A DNA stretch of 64,000 nt from Mycolicibacterium psychrotolerans (GCF_010729305.1 NZ_AP022574.1:2666001-2730000), one strand, 5' to 3'; shown: positions 49,486-58,443, numbered from the stretch's first letter. The notes: generated from the sequence alone by a model not told the origin. Made by a program: numbers and translations.

Positions 49486-51417
49486 ATGAACGCGACCGTC
49501 GAGCAGTTCGAGTTCCAGGCCGAGGCACGGCAATTGCTGGATCTGATGATCCACTCGGTCTACTCGAACAAGGATTCTTTTCTGCGAGAGCTGATCTCCA
49601 ACGCCTCCGACGCCCTGGACAAGCTGCGGCTGGAGGCCTTCCGCAACAAGGACCTCGACGTCGACACCTCCGATCTGCACATCTTCATCGACGTCGACAA
49701 GCAGGCGCGCACACTCACGGTGCGCGACAACGGCATCGGCATGAGCCGGGACGAGGTCGTGGATCTGATCGGCACGCTGGCCAAGTCGGGTACCGCGCGC
49801 GTGCGCCAGCAGTTGCGCGAGGCCGACACCGCGGGGGCCGCCGATGCGTTGATCGGGCAGTTCGGTATCGGCTTCTACTCGGTGTTCATGGTGGCCGACC
49901 GCGTCGAGCTGCTCACCCGCAAGGCCGGTGAGAGCGCGGCCACCCGGTGGGAGTCGAGCGGGGACGGCACCTACACCATCGCCTCCGTCGACGACGCCCC
50001 GCAGGGAACGTCGGTGACGTTGCACCTCAAGCCGGAAGACGCCGAGAACGAGCTGCACGACTACACCGCGGAGTGGACGATCCGCAGCCTGGTCAAGAAG
50101 TACTCGGACTTCATCGCCTGGCCCATCCGGATGGACGTCGAGCGACGCAGTGCCGCCGGCGACGAGGGAGGCGAGGACACCGTCACGGTCGAGGCCGAGA
50201 CGCTCAACTCGATGAAGGCGCTGTGGGCGAGATCAAAAGACGAGGTCTCCGCCGACGAGTACGCGGAGTTCTACAAGCACATCGGCCACGCCTGGGACGA
50301 CCCGCTCGAGGTCATCGCGATGAAGGCCGAGGGCACCTTCGAATACCAGGCGCTGCTGTTCATCCCGTCGCACGCCCCGTTCGATCTGTTCAACCAGGAC
50401 GCGCACGTCGGCATCCAGCTCTACGTCCGGCGCGTGTTCATCATGGGCGACTGCGACCAGCTGCTGCCGCAGTACCTGCGCTTCGTCAAGGGCGTCGTCG
50501 ACGCTTCGGACATGTCGCTCAACGTGTCCCGCGAGATCCTGCAGCAGGACCGTCAGGTCACGGCGATCCGCCGCCGACTCACCAAGAAGGTCCTCTCGAC
50601 GATCGCGGACCTGCAGTCCGAGCGTCCCGAGGACTACCGCACCTTCTGGACGCAGTTCGGCAGGGTCGTCAAGGAAGGCCTGCTGTCGGACTTCGACAAC
50701 CGGGAGGCGCTGCTGCGCGTCTGCTCGTTCGCCTCCACGCGCAGCGACGAGGAGTCGACCACGCTCGCCGGCTACGTCGAGCGCATGATGGACGGTCAGG
50801 ACCAGATCTTCTACGCCACCGGCGACACCCGCGAGCAGATCCTCAGGTCGCCGCATCTGGAGGCGTTCAAGGCCAAGGGGTACGAGGTGCTCCTGCTGAC
50901 CGACCCCGTCGACGAAGTGTGGGTGCAGAACGTCACCGAGTTCGACGGCAAGGCGCTGCAATCGGTGGCCCGCGGGGAGGTCGATCTCGAGTCCGACGAG
51001 GAGAAGTCGGCGCACGAGGCCGAGCGCGAGGAGCAGGAAAAGCAGTTCGCCGACCTGATCAGCTGGTTGAAGGAGACGCTGGGCGAGCACGTCAAGGACG
51101 TGCGCCTGTCCGCCCGCCTGACCGAGTCGCCGGCCTGCCTGATCACCGACGCCTTCGACATCACGCCGGCGCTCGCGCGCCTCTACCGGGCGTCCGGGCA
51201 GGACGTTCCCGCCACCAAGCGGATCCTCGAGTTGAACCCCAACCATCCGCTCGTCACCGGGCTGCGGCAGGCCCACAGCGAGCGTGGGCAGGACCCGGAC
51301 GTGGCCGAGACGGCCGAGTTGCTTTACGGGACAGCGCTTCTGGCCGAAGGCGGCGCCCTCGACGATCCCGCGCGGTTCGCCGACCTGCTCGCCGCACGGC
51401 TGGCCCGGACGCTGTAG
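49486..51417 (+). CDS. htpG: Molecular chaperone HtpG (Hsp90)
   Basis: 643 residues from ATG 49486 (EFQAEARQLLDLMIHSVYSNKDSFLREL). GHKL ATPase site: LRELISNASDALDKL, DNGIGMSRDEV, LAKSGT and IGQFGIGFYS. Middle domain with FIMGDCDQLLPQYLRFVKG and SLNVSREILQQD; C-terminal dimerisation region complete. Cytosolic ATP-dependent chaperone. Monocistronic, preceded by GAGGAGGGAG. Confidence 0.97.
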   Translation: MNATVEQFEFQAEARQLLDLMIHSVYSNKDSFLRELISNASDALDKLRLEAFRNKDLDVDTSDLHIFIDVDKQARTLTVRDNGIGMSRDEVVDLIGTLAKSGTARVRQQLREADTAGAADALIGQFGIGFYSVFMVADRVELLTRKAGESAATRWESSGDGTYTIASVDDAPQGTSVTLHLKPEDAENELHDYTAEWTIRSLVKKYSDFIAWPIRMDVERRSAAGDEGGEDTVTVEAETLNSMKALWARSKDEVSADEYAEFYKHIGHAWDDPLEVIAMKAEGTFEYQALLFIPSHAPFDLFNQDAHVGIQLYVRRVFIMGDCDQLLPQYLRFVKGVVDASDMSLNVSREILQQDRQVTAIRRRLTKKVLSTIADLQSERPEDYRTFWTQFGRVVKEGLLSDFDNREALLRVCSFASTRSDEESTTLAGYVERMMDGQDQIFYATGDTREQILRSPHLEAFKAKGYEVLLLTDPVDEVWVQNVTEFDGKALQSVARGEVDLESDEEKSAHEAEREEQEKQFADLISWLKETLGEHVKDVRLSARLTESPACLITDAFDITPALARLYRASGQDVPATKRILELNPNHPLVTGLRQAHSERGQDPDVAETAELLYGTALLAEGGALDDPARFADLLAARLARTL

Positions 51418-51427
51418 CGGGCGACCG

Positions 51428-52024
51428 TCAGGCGGTCATGAGGTAGTTCGTCCCGCCGACGCAGACAAGGCCCGGCGGAGTGCGGGTGGTGACGGCGGCG
51501 ACGACCGCGGTGCTCAATTCGAGCATCGATGTCGCGGAATGGGTGCCGCTCCCGGTCCTTTCGCTGGACACCACACTGAGGTGGATGCCGCGGCGGCCGA
51601 GCTGGGAGCGCATGGCGTAGAGGGCGGTTTCGCCGGCGCGCATGCTCGCCACGGCTGCGGTGCAGCCCTTCGGTACCGCCTTGTGCGGGAAGAAGTGCGC
51701 CTGGTGACTGGTGACATATACGATGCGGGCGCCGGGTGACATCAGGGGTATCGCCAGCGAGACCAGTGCGCGGTGCCTTTCGTGAAAGGCGCGCAGCATG
51801 CCGGGATCATCGCCCGGCAGCGACACACACTCCGAGGCATCCAGCACCAGCGCGTCGAGGCGACCGTGGTCGGCCGCCACGGTTTCGATCGCGGGGCTCG
51901 CGAGAGTGTGGGCGCCGGCGATGACGACGCGTCCTTCGGTCCCGCCCATCCGCCGTGCGATCGCCGGACCGAGGCCCGTCGATCCTCCGCTGAACAGTAC
52001 GACGCGTTCGGATGCAGCAGACAT
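51428..52024 (-). CDS. Short-chain dehydrogenase-like protein with degenerate active site
   Basis: 198 residues from ATG 52024 (MSAASERVVLFSGGSTGLGP), with CAGGAG upstream. Rossmann cofactor motif GGSTGLG is altered from the usual TGxxxGxG. The catalytic Tyr-x3-Lys is replaced in GCTAAVASMRAGETAL, where the alignment puts Cys/Gly for Tyr and Met for Lys. Short for the family. Possibly a non-catalytic NAD(P)-binding protein. Convergent with htpG, 10 bp apart. Confidence 0.65.
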   Translation of the reverse strand: MSAASERVVLFSGGSTGLGPAIARRMGGTEGRVVIAGAHTLASPAIETVAADHGRLDALVLDASECVSLPGDDPGMLRAFHERHRALVSLAIPLMSPGARIVYVTSHQAHFFPHKAVPKGCTAAVASMRAGETALYAMRSQLGRRGIHLSVVSSERTGSGTHSATSMLELSTAVVAAVTTRTPPGLVCVGGTNYLMTA

Positions 52025-52074
52025 GGCGCACTCCTGACTGGCCGTAGCCATCGACGATGTGCCTCAGCCTAGCG

Positions 52075-52120
52075 CGAAATTAAGAAAAATAAGATCAATT
52101 TAAGGTTGCATTAAGGAGTT
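52075..52120. promoter_or_regulatory. AT-rich promoter patch
   Basis: About 46 bp, strikingly AT-rich for this genome, between the SDR-like gene (start 52024) and the end of the serine-hydrolase-like gene. Probably the minus-strand promoter for the SDR-like gene. On the plus strand AAGGAGTT precedes ATG 52121, opening a 43-codon frame antisense to the neighbouring gene. Confidence 0.4.
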
Positions 52121-52148
52121 ATGTGTCACTTCATGCACCGGTCGGCGA

Positions 52149-53378
52149 CTATCTCGGCGGCGGCATGGGCGGTGCATCCTCGGGTGCCAGCTCGGCGCCG
52201 ATCGCCCGGAACAGCGCCTCGGCCTCGTTGGCGTAGTCACCGTCGGCGCTGAACGCCGCAGGAGCGAAGGTGGTGGCGACGGCGATCGCGATCTTGCGGG
52301 CGGGCAGGTAGGCGGCGACCGCGGCATAGCCGGCGAACATCGGATTCTGCAGCAGCCAGTCACCGGAGATGACGACGCCGAGGCCGTAGGTGTAGCCCTC
52401 GGTCATCGGAGCACACGTGCTGCAGCCCGGCTGACTCCGCGTGCGCCCGCGCAGGCCGGTGGACACCATCATCCGGTAGTAATCCGGGTCGAGCAGTCGG
52501 CCCGATCCGATTGCGGCCGCCGTGGCCTCGAGGTCGTAGATGTTCGTCGTCTGGATCGCGCCGCGTGTGATGGTCCACGACGGATTCCAGAACGTGGAGT
52601 CCTCGTAGAACGGTTGGTCCGGCGGTATGTCGAGTGCCGCGCGCCGCTCGGAGGTGAACGCGTGCAGCACCGGCTGCGGTATCCCCGCACTCTGTGATGC
52701 GACGGTGTTGGTCAAGCCCAACGGCCGCAGCACCCGGTCCGACAGCAGCTCCGACATCGGGCGGCCGGTCGCCTTCTCCAGCGCCAGGCCCAGCAGCACG
52801 TAGTTCGTGTGCGCGTAATTCCAGTTGCTGCCGGGCTCGTAGAGCAGCGGGCGGGTGACCGCGAAGGCGAGCAGATCATCGGTGGTCCAGTTGCGGAACG
52901 GGTCGGCGTACAGCGCATCGTTCATCGCGGTGTTCCCCAACACATAATCGACGTACCCGGAGGTCATCTGCGCGAGTTGACGCAGCGTCACGCGATCGGC
53001 GTGCGGTACGTCGGGCAACCACCGGGACAACCTGTCGTCGAGCCCCACGGTGCCGTCCTCGGCGAGCAGGAGCAGCAGCGTCGAGACATACGAGATCGCC
53101 ACCGCTCCATTGCGGAAGTGCATGTCCGGCGTCGCCGGTACGCCGGTCATGGAGTCGCCCACCGCGTCGGTCAGCACCTCGCGGCCGTCGATCGTGACGC
53201 GGACGATCGCGGCGTTGAGGTTGGACTTGGCCACGGCGCCGGCCACGATGCGCATGATCGCAGCCGCCTGGCCCGAATCATTCGGAGAGGCAGGGGGATT
53301 GACGGCGGGCTGAGGAGCCGGCGCGCAGGCCGTCAGCAGTAAGAAGACTGCGGCGGCCAGGCGGCCTGCGGCGGGCAT
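52149..53378 (-). CDS. Beta-lactamase/serine-hydrolase-fold lipoprotein lacking the SxxK motif
   Basis: 409 residues from ATG 53378 (MPAAGRLAAAVFLLLTACAP; lipobox Cys). The class-C beta-lactamase/esterase-like fold is clear: EDGTVGLDDRLSRWLPD, LRQLAQMTSGY, WNYAHTNYVLLGLALEK and YTYGLGVVI. At the place of the SxxK nucleophile motif (FRxGSVxK) it has FRNGAVAISY, so both catalytic Ser and Lys appear missing. Probably a cell-envelope binding protein rather than an enzyme. Confidence 0.8.
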   Translation of the reverse strand: MPAAGRLAAAVFLLLTACAPAPQPAVNPPASPNDSGQAAAIMRIVAGAVAKSNLNAAIVRVTIDGREVLTDAVGDSMTGVPATPDMHFRNGAVAISYVSTLLLLLAEDGTVGLDDRLSRWLPDVPHADRVTLRQLAQMTSGYVDYVLGNTAMNDALYADPFRNWTTDDLLAFAVTRPLLYEPGSNWNYAHTNYVLLGLALEKATGRPMSELLSDRVLRPLGLTNTVASQSAGIPQPVLHAFTSERRAALDIPPDQPFYEDSTFWNPSWTITRGAIQTTNIYDLEATAAAIGSGRLLDPDYYRMMVSTGLRGRTRSQPGCSTCAPMTEGYTYGLGVVISGDWLLQNPMFAGYAAVAAYLPARKIAIAVATTFAPAAFSADGDYANEAEALFRAIGAELAPEDAPPMPPPR

Positions 53379-53473
53379 GCCCGCATCATGCTCCACCGGT
53401 GGGCGGCGCGGCGCCGTAATTGCGTCGTGCGTGACGGTCAGCTGACAGGATGGCCGTCGCCCGGAGACGCGAA

Positions 53474-53493
53474 AGCCCCGCCGGGGCGGGGCT
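53474..53493 (-). terminator. Rho-independent terminator of tRNA-Lys
   Basis: Stem AGCCCCG (53474-53480) / CGGGGCT (53487-53493) with a 6-nt loop; on the minus strand it is followed by TTTC. It begins about 8 bp downstream of the tRNA 3' CCA. Confidence 0.75.
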
Positions 53494-53503
53494 CTTGCGG
53501 TGG

Positions 53504-53576
<73 letters not shown>

Positions 53577-53733
53577 GCGTGTGCGACAATAACAGGCCCC
53601 CGCCGCAGGACGGAAATCGCCTCGTCGCGGGGTTCTCGGGCCGCAACGTCGCCGTCACGTGAGCAGTCGAAACGCACCGTAGAATCGGCTGCAACATTCC
53701 TGGGAAGATCCTGTAGACGAGGTGGAGCGAAGT

Positions 53734-54954
53734 ATGGGGCAGGTCAACACGGCGATGCGTGCGCGACGCAGGCTGGCCATGCTGGCCGCGGTCGCGCTGG
53801 TTCCCGCGCTCGCGCTGGGCTTGACCGCGTGCGGCGGCCGCACCGAGCCGGCTACGCCGCAGGTGATCAGCGACAAGGGCACACCGTTCGGTGACCTGCT
53901 GGTGCCGAAGCTGACGTCGTCGGTCAAGGACGGCGCCGTGGGCGTGAGCGTCGACTCCCCGGTGACGGTGAGCGCCGAATACGGCGTGCTCGGCGCGGTG
54001 TCGATGGTCAACGAGGACGGCGAACCCGTGCAGGGTCGGCTGTCGAAGGACGGCCTGACGTGGGAGACCGCCGAACCGCTCGGCTACAACAAGCGCTACA
54101 CCCTGACCGCGGAGTCGCTCGGTCTCGGCGGTGTCGCCAGTCGCCAGATGTCGTTCGAGACGCACTCGCCGGAGAATCTGACGATGCCCTACGTGCTGCC
54201 CGCCGAGGGGGAGGTCGTCGGTGTCGGGCAGCCGGTGGCGGTGCGCTTCGACGAGAACATCACCAACCGCGTCGCCGCGCAGCGCGCGATCACGGTGAAG
54301 ACGACTCCGTCGGTCGAGGGCGCCTTCTACTGGTTGAGCAATCGCGAAGTGCGTTGGCGCCCAGCCGAATACTGGCAGCCCGGCACCAAGGTCGAGGTCG
54401 AGGTCAACACCTACGGTGTGGACCTCGGTGACGGACTGTTCGGCCAGGAGAACGTCTCGACGAACTTCACGATCGGCGATCAGGTGATCACCACGGTCGA
54501 CGACGACACCAAGACGCTGACGGTCAGGCGCAACGGTGAGGTCATCAAGTCGATGCCGGTGTCGATGGGCAAGAACAGCACGCCCACCAACAACGGCACC
54601 TACATCGTCGGTGACCGTCGCGCGCACATGGTGATGGATTCCTCCACCTACGGTGTGCCCGCGGAGTCGCCGAACGGCTATCGCACCGAGGTCGACTGGG
54701 CCACCCAGATCTCCTACAGCGGCATCTACGTCCATGCGGCGCCGTGGTCGGTCGGCAGCCAGGGCTACAGCAATGTCAGCCACGGGTGCATCAACGTCAG
54801 CACCAGCAACGGGCAGTGGTTCTACAACAACGCCAAGCGCGGCGACATCGTGGAGATCGTCAACACCGTGGGCTCGACCCTGCCCGGCACCGACGGCCTC
54901 GGTGACTGGAACATCCCGTGGGAGCAGTGGAAGGCCGGCAACGCCAACATCTAG
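53734..54954 (+). CDS. ldtB: L,D-transpeptidase LdtMt2-type lipoprotein
   Basis: 406 residues from ATG 53734 with GAGGTGGAG upstream; M. tuberculosis LdtMt2 (Rv2518c) has 408. Lipoprotein signal ([11 protein letters not shown]), two Ig-like domains (~50-250), and the YkuD catalytic domain with IYVHAAPW and SHGCINVST, nucleophile Cys352. A C-terminal Trp-rich segment ([12 protein letters not shown]) closes the protein. Forms 3-3 cross-links in peptidoglycan outside the membrane and is a carbapenem target. Single gene, divergent from tRNA-Lys. Confidence 0.96.
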   Translation: MGQVNTAMRARRRLAMLAAVALVPALALGLTACGGRTEPATPQVISDKGTPFGDLLVPKLTSSVKDGAVGVSVDSPVTVSAEYGVLGAVSMVNEDGEPVQGRLSKDGLTWETAEPLGYNKRYTLTAESLGLGGVASRQMSFETHSPENLTMPYVLPAEGEVVGVGQPVAVRFDENITNRVAAQRAITVKTTPSVEGAFYWLSNREVRWRPAEYWQPGTKVEVEVNTYGVDLGDGLFGQENVSTNFTIGDQVITTVDDDTKTLTVRRNGEVIKSMPVSMGKNSTPTNNGTYIVGDRRAHMVMDSSTYGVPAESPNGYRTEVDWATQISYSGIYVHAAPWSVGSQGYSNVSHGCINVSTSNGQWFYNNAKRGDIVEIVNTVGSTLPGTDGLGDWNIPWEQWKAGNANI

Positions 54955-54968
54955 GCCGTGACGCCGTG

Positions 54969-54993
54969 TGCCCCGCCGGAGGCCGGCGGGGCA
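54969..54993 (+). terminator. Strong GC hairpin between convergent genes
   Basis: An 11-bp stem TGCCCCGCCGG (54969-54979) / CCGGCGGGGCA (54983-54993) with a 3-nt loop, 15 bp after the ldtB stop and 17 bp from the end of the convergent small gene. No U-run; likely bidirectional. Confidence 0.65.
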
Positions 54994-55009
54994 GGGTTCG
55001 GCCCGGTGG

Positions 55010-55291
55010 TCAGCTGTGTTCGCTCGGGGTATCCGTTGAGGCAGTCGCGAGGTAGCGGCCGATGAACGCCGCCGAGGCGATTGCCGCGGCGACGCCGACA
55101 ACGCTCCACAGCGCGATCTGGAAGACGAGCGACCCGAACAGGAAGTCGTAGGTCAGGCTCAGGTACAGCGACCATAAGACCCGGTATGCCGACCAGAAGG
55201 CCAGCAGCCCGGTGCTGATGCCGATCATCAGGCTGCGCTGGCGGTCGACGCGGTTGATGTGCGGTTCTAGCGCGGCGGGGACGAGTTTCAT
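55010..55291 (-). CDS. Small two-helix membrane protein, unknown
   Basis: 93 residues from ATG 55291 (MKLVPAALEPHINRVDRQRS) with AAAGGA upstream; the open frame beyond is not coding. Two hydrophobic helices (SLMIGISTGLLAFWSAYRVLW and a second, FQIALWSVVGVAAAIASAAF). Last core-genome gene before the island junction. Function not recognised. Confidence 0.72.
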   Translation of the reverse strand: MKLVPAALEPHINRVDRQRSLMIGISTGLLAFWSAYRVLWSLYLSLTYDFLFGSLVFQIALWSVVGVAAAIASAAFIGRYLATASTDTPSEHS

Positions 55292-55389
55292 GCGAGGTCC
55301 TTTCGACTGGTGTCCGCGGATGCTGCGGCGCGGAGCACAGTCAAGGCGGACCGCGGGGCTACCGATCCCAACAACGCCCGGAACGCGAA

Positions 55390-55419
55390 AGGTGGGAGGG
55401 CGTAAACGCCCTCCCACCT
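55390..55419 (-). terminator. Long perfect hairpin, terminator of the displaced tRNA-His
   Basis: A 14-bp perfect stem, AGGTGGGAGGGCGT (55390-55403) / ACGCCCTCCCACCT (55406-55419), starts 6 bp beyond the tRNA-His 3'-end remnant on the minus strand. A tRNA-type terminator left behind by island insertion. Confidence 0.7.
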
Positions 55420-55424
55420 CATCG

Positions 55425-55445
55425 GGTGGCTGACGGGACTCGAAC
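55425..55445 (-). other. tRNA-His 3'-end remnant, candidate attachment site (att)
   Basis: On the minus strand GTTCGAGTCCCGTCAGCCACC reproduces the T-loop, the 3' T-stem strand (CCCGT), the acceptor 3' strand (CAGCCAC) and the C73 discriminator characteristic of tRNA-His. The 5' half of a tRNA is absent: upstream sequence (ACGGGAG in place of ACGGG) no longer pairs in register. This is what integration into a tRNA 3' end leaves at one junction. The intact tRNA-His should lie at the other end of the island, right of the window. Confidence 0.65.
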
Positions 55446-55859
55446 TCCCGTAGGTGGTCCGGACCTGGGTACATTGAAGTGCAGGAAACGGCCTGTAATC
55501 TGCACTGCCACCTCGATCGACCGACAAGGAATGCATCGCGATACACCGCCATGCAACGTCGGCGTTGCATCGTTCGTTGCATGGCATGAGGTGGTTGGTC
55601 ACTGAGGGTTGGGGACCAGGGCGAGGCACTCTTTGTTTAGCGAATGATTGGTCACTGCCGAAGTCCGGCGGAAAAAGTGATTGCGGAGTCGGTTTGCATC
55701 GCCCCTCGTATGTCAGCACAAATCTTGTGGTCGCCTTCATCGGCGAGTTCACGCGACCGTCCGGCGTTCACAGCGTCTCAGAGCGGGTCCTTCCTTCCGA
55801 TTTGCTGACATATCGGAAGGCCAAGCGATCTTGTTGCGGTTGTTAGTAACATCCGCGTC
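55446..55859. other. Left-end noncoding region of the island
   Basis: About 410 bp with no credible gene. It contains the nested inverted repeats at 55548-55585 and a repeated TTGGTCACTG (near 55597 and 55650). It includes the presumed promoter of the first island gene. No integrase gene is seen at this end. Confidence 0.5.
55548..55585. repeat. Nested inverted repeats near the island end
   Basis: GCCATGCAACG (55548-55558) pairs perfectly with CGTTGCATGGC (55575-55585), and also partly with CGTTGCAT (55563-55570). Three copies of one 8-bp arm therefore sit within 38 bp, suggesting a protein-binding site such as integrase/excisionase arms or a repressor operator. Confidence 0.55.
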
Positions 55860-57125
55860 GTGGGGAGAAGGCGTGGCTTCTTTGCAGAGCTTCAGTATCA
55901 GCAGCGGTTAGCTGAGCAGCAGCAGCGCCGCCAGTACGCGGCGGCGGTCCAGGCGCGCAACCGCGCAGTTCGAGAGGCGGAGCGCGCCCAGCGCGAGTAT
56001 GTGCGATCAGTCGCTGCGGCACAGCGAGCAGAGGCGCGGGACCAAGCGGCCGCTGCCGCAGCCGCGAAAAAAGCTCATATCGAAGCGCAAAAGGCGATTG
56101 CTGAATCACGCACAGCTCAAGCGATCGATGCGTTCGAACAGATCGATTCCCTTCTGGATGCCACCTTGGACGTCGACGACTACGTCGACATCGATTCGCT
56201 CAGGCAATCGGTTCAGCATCCACCATTTCCGCGAAAGGATCTGAAGAAGCCTCCACCGCAGCCTGTCCTGGCACAGCCTCCGGCGGAGCCTCTGTTTGTT
56301 GCCCCTTCAGCGCCGACAGGACTGTCACGGTTGTTCGGGAAACGGAAGCACGAAGAAGAGAGCGCACGCGCGCATGCGGTGTGGGCCGAGCAGCACAGGC
56401 AATGGACCGATTACGTTGAACGCGTCCTGCCCGGAAAGAACGCACAGCTGTTAGAGGAGCATGCTGCTGCGGAGCAGAAGCGGGCGGAGCAACTCACCGC
56501 AGCACTGGCCGAGTACAGAGCTGAATGCGCCGAGCGTGAACGCACTGTGGCCGAAGCCAATGAACGACTCGACGGCCTCAAGAAGGCGCTTGCCATCGGT
56601 GATCCCGAAGCGATCAATGAATACGTCGGCATTGTGCTCGGCCACTCGGTTTACCCCGAAGTGTTCGAAGTTGACTACGAGTACGAATTCGATCCAGAAC
56701 TCGGTGAACTCACGGTCACGGTGATCGTTCCACCTCCGTCAGCGATCCCGAACGTCAAGACTTACAGGTACGTGGCTGCGTCTGATGAGATCCGCGAAAC
56801 ACCCTGCAGTCAGAAGGAACAGAGGGATCGGTATAACGGCGCAATTGCTGCGGTGGCCATACGCACCTTCCATGAAGTGTTTGAAAGCGATCGCGATGGC
56901 CGAATCCAAACGATCTCGCTGACTGTTCGGACCGAGACAGTGAACCCCGCAACAGGTTTGAACGAGGCTTTCCCATTGATTGCCGCGGCTGCTGACCGCC
57001 AAGAGTTCTCGAAGTTCGATCTGCGCAATGTCGATCCGGCGCAGACTCTAGCCCATATGCGCTCTCAAGTATCGAAGAACGCGTTCGGGCTTAAGCCGAT
57101 CAGTACCGCTCGGGGAATCCGCTGA
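55860..57125 (+). CDS. Coiled-coil protein of restriction-system type, partner of the GIY-YIG protein
   Basis: 421 residues from GTG 55860 (VGRRRGFFAELQYQQRLAEQQ). Residues 1-110 and ~190-255 are long charged coiled coils. A loop carries SAPTGLSRLFGKRKHEEE. The C-terminal ~160 residues form a globular domain (NEYVGIVLGHSVYPEVFEVD, TVTVIVPPPSAIPNVKTYRY, GRIQTISLTVRTETVNPATG). I recall this arrangement from actinobacterial proteins annotated as restriction-system components, but no nuclease motif is visible in it. Its stop overlaps the next ATG by one base. Codon use is less GC-biased than the core genes. Confidence 0.75.
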   Translation: MGRRRGFFAELQYQQRLAEQQQRRQYAAAVQARNRAVREAERAQREYVRSVAAAQRAEARDQAAAAAAAKKAHIEAQKAIAESRTAQAIDAFEQIDSLLDATLDVDDYVDIDSLRQSVQHPPFPRKDLKKPPPQPVLAQPPAEPLFVAPSAPTGLSRLFGKRKHEEESARAHAVWAEQHRQWTDYVERVLPGKNAQLLEEHAAAEQKRAEQLTAALAEYRAECAERERTVAEANERLDGLKKALAIGDPEAINEYVGIVLGHSVYPEVFEVDYEYEFDPELGELTVTVIVPPPSAIPNVKTYRYVAASDEIRETPCSQKEQRDRYNGAIAAVAIRTFHEVFESDRDGRIQTISLTVRTETVNPATGLNEAFPLIAAAADRQEFSKFDLRNVDPAQTLAHMRSQVSKNAFGLKPISTARGIR

Positions 57126-58366
57126 TGACTTCGCCTAGCAGCTCGAGTGGTCAGCTCGCTCAGTTGATGCAGGAGAATCAGGAGCTGCGCGATCGATTAG
57201 AAGAAGCCCTCGCCGAAAATGACGTTTTGAAGCATGACGTTGAGGCGCTTCACGATATCGGCATCTACAGCTATAGGCATCCGCTGGAAAACGCTGTGGC
57301 TTATCAGGACGCGCTCGAGCACATCCGCGCGGAAGTCAAGGCGTTCATTACTGAAGGACGCGCGATCGAGGCGTCTACTCGCTTCGCATTCGACAACTCG
57401 TTGGCCAAAGGCCGCAAGATGACCGCCGACCTGGCGAAGCTTATGCTACGCGCGTACAACGCGGAAGCCGAGAACTGCGTTCGCTATGTCAAAGCAGGCA
57501 ATCTCAAGGTGGCCGAGAAGAGACTCACAGGAGCGGCATCATCAATCGCACGCTACGCGTCGATGATGGAAATGCGCATCAACCCGGAATATCGCGCGTT
57601 ACGTGTGCGCGAGCTAGAGCTGACCGCTGATTATCAGATGAAGGTGCAAGAAGAACGCGAAGCGGCGCGCGAGGAGCGCGCACGACTTCGGGAAGAAGAG
57701 AAGGTCCAACGAGAGCTGAAGGCGGAACGGGAACGACTTGAGAAGGAACGTGCCCACTACGCAACGGTACTCGCAGCGTTGTCGGCTGCTGGTAGCGACG
57801 AAGAGCGCCGCGAACTTTCCGGCAAGATCGCCGCGATCGATGAAAGCATCGCCCAGAACGACTACCGTATCGCCAACATTCGAGCAGGGTATGTATATGT
57901 CATCAGCAACGTCGGGTCGTTCGGACCCGGCATTGTGAAGATCGGACTGACGAGGCGGCTCGAGCCGATTGAACGAGTTCGCGAACTAGGCGACGCCTCA
58001 GTACCATTCGGCTTCGACGTACACGCACTGTTCTTCGCAGACGACGCGGTAAGTGTTGAAGCAGAGCTTCATCGTCGCTTCGCCCCCGCCCGTGTCAACC
58101 GAATCAATCTGAGGCGTGAGTACTTCTATGCCACGCCGGCCGAGGTCAAGACCGCATTGATCGATATCACGGGCAATCTACTCGAGTTCACCGAAATTGC
58201 TGAAGCTGAGCAGTACCACGCCAGCGAATCGATGCGAGCCGCAGAGAGCGCTGCCTATCAGCAATCGGCCGCGGCGAACCTCATAGGACAACGAAATCGC
58301 GACGCGACCGGTCACGCTTTTACGCTCGACACATCGGCTCTCGACTCGGCGGACCCCGAGGATTAG
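57125..58366 (+). CDS. DUF4041 coiled-coil protein with C-terminal GIY-YIG (T5orf172/Mug113) nuclease domain
   Basis: 413 residues from ATG 57125. A coiled coil (QLMQENQELRDRLEEAL) leads into a DUF4041-like helical region (~45-160), then a long charged helix (REEEKVQRELKAERERLEKE). The GIY-YIG-type domain starts at ~254: GYVYVISNV, VKIGLTRRLEP, RVRELGDASVPF and AELHRRF with the metal-site Glu. RVNRINLRREYF ends the domain. The family occurs in phages, prophages and defence islands. One-base overlap with the upstream gene indicates a coupled two-protein module. Confidence 0.85.
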   Translation: MTSPSSSSGQLAQLMQENQELRDRLEEALAENDVLKHDVEALHDIGIYSYRHPLENAVAYQDALEHIRAEVKAFITEGRAIEASTRFAFDNSLAKGRKMTADLAKLMLRAYNAEAENCVRYVKAGNLKVAEKRLTGAASSIARYASMMEMRINPEYRALRVRELELTADYQMKVQEEREAAREERARLREEEKVQRELKAERERLEKERAHYATVLAALSAAGSDEERRELSGKIAAIDESIAQNDYRIANIRAGYVYVISNVGSFGPGIVKIGLTRRLEPIERVRELGDASVPFGFDVHALFFADDAVSVEAELHRRFAPARVNRINLRREYFYATPAEVKTALIDITGNLLEFTEIAEAEQYHASESMRAAESAAYQQSAAANLIGQRNRDATGHAFTLDTSALDSADPED

Positions 58367-58443
58367 TCCGATTCACAGGGGTCCGGCCCGTCCCACGCAA
58401 TCCCACCGTCGGCGTTAGAGCGACTGTCTGTACCGGCGCGGTC

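Noticed and set aside
55425..55500. A complete tRNA gene at the hairpin-flanked T-loop sequence
   Set aside because: Only the T-loop, 3' T-stem strand and acceptor strand are present; no anticodon or D arm can be folded from the sequence to its right.
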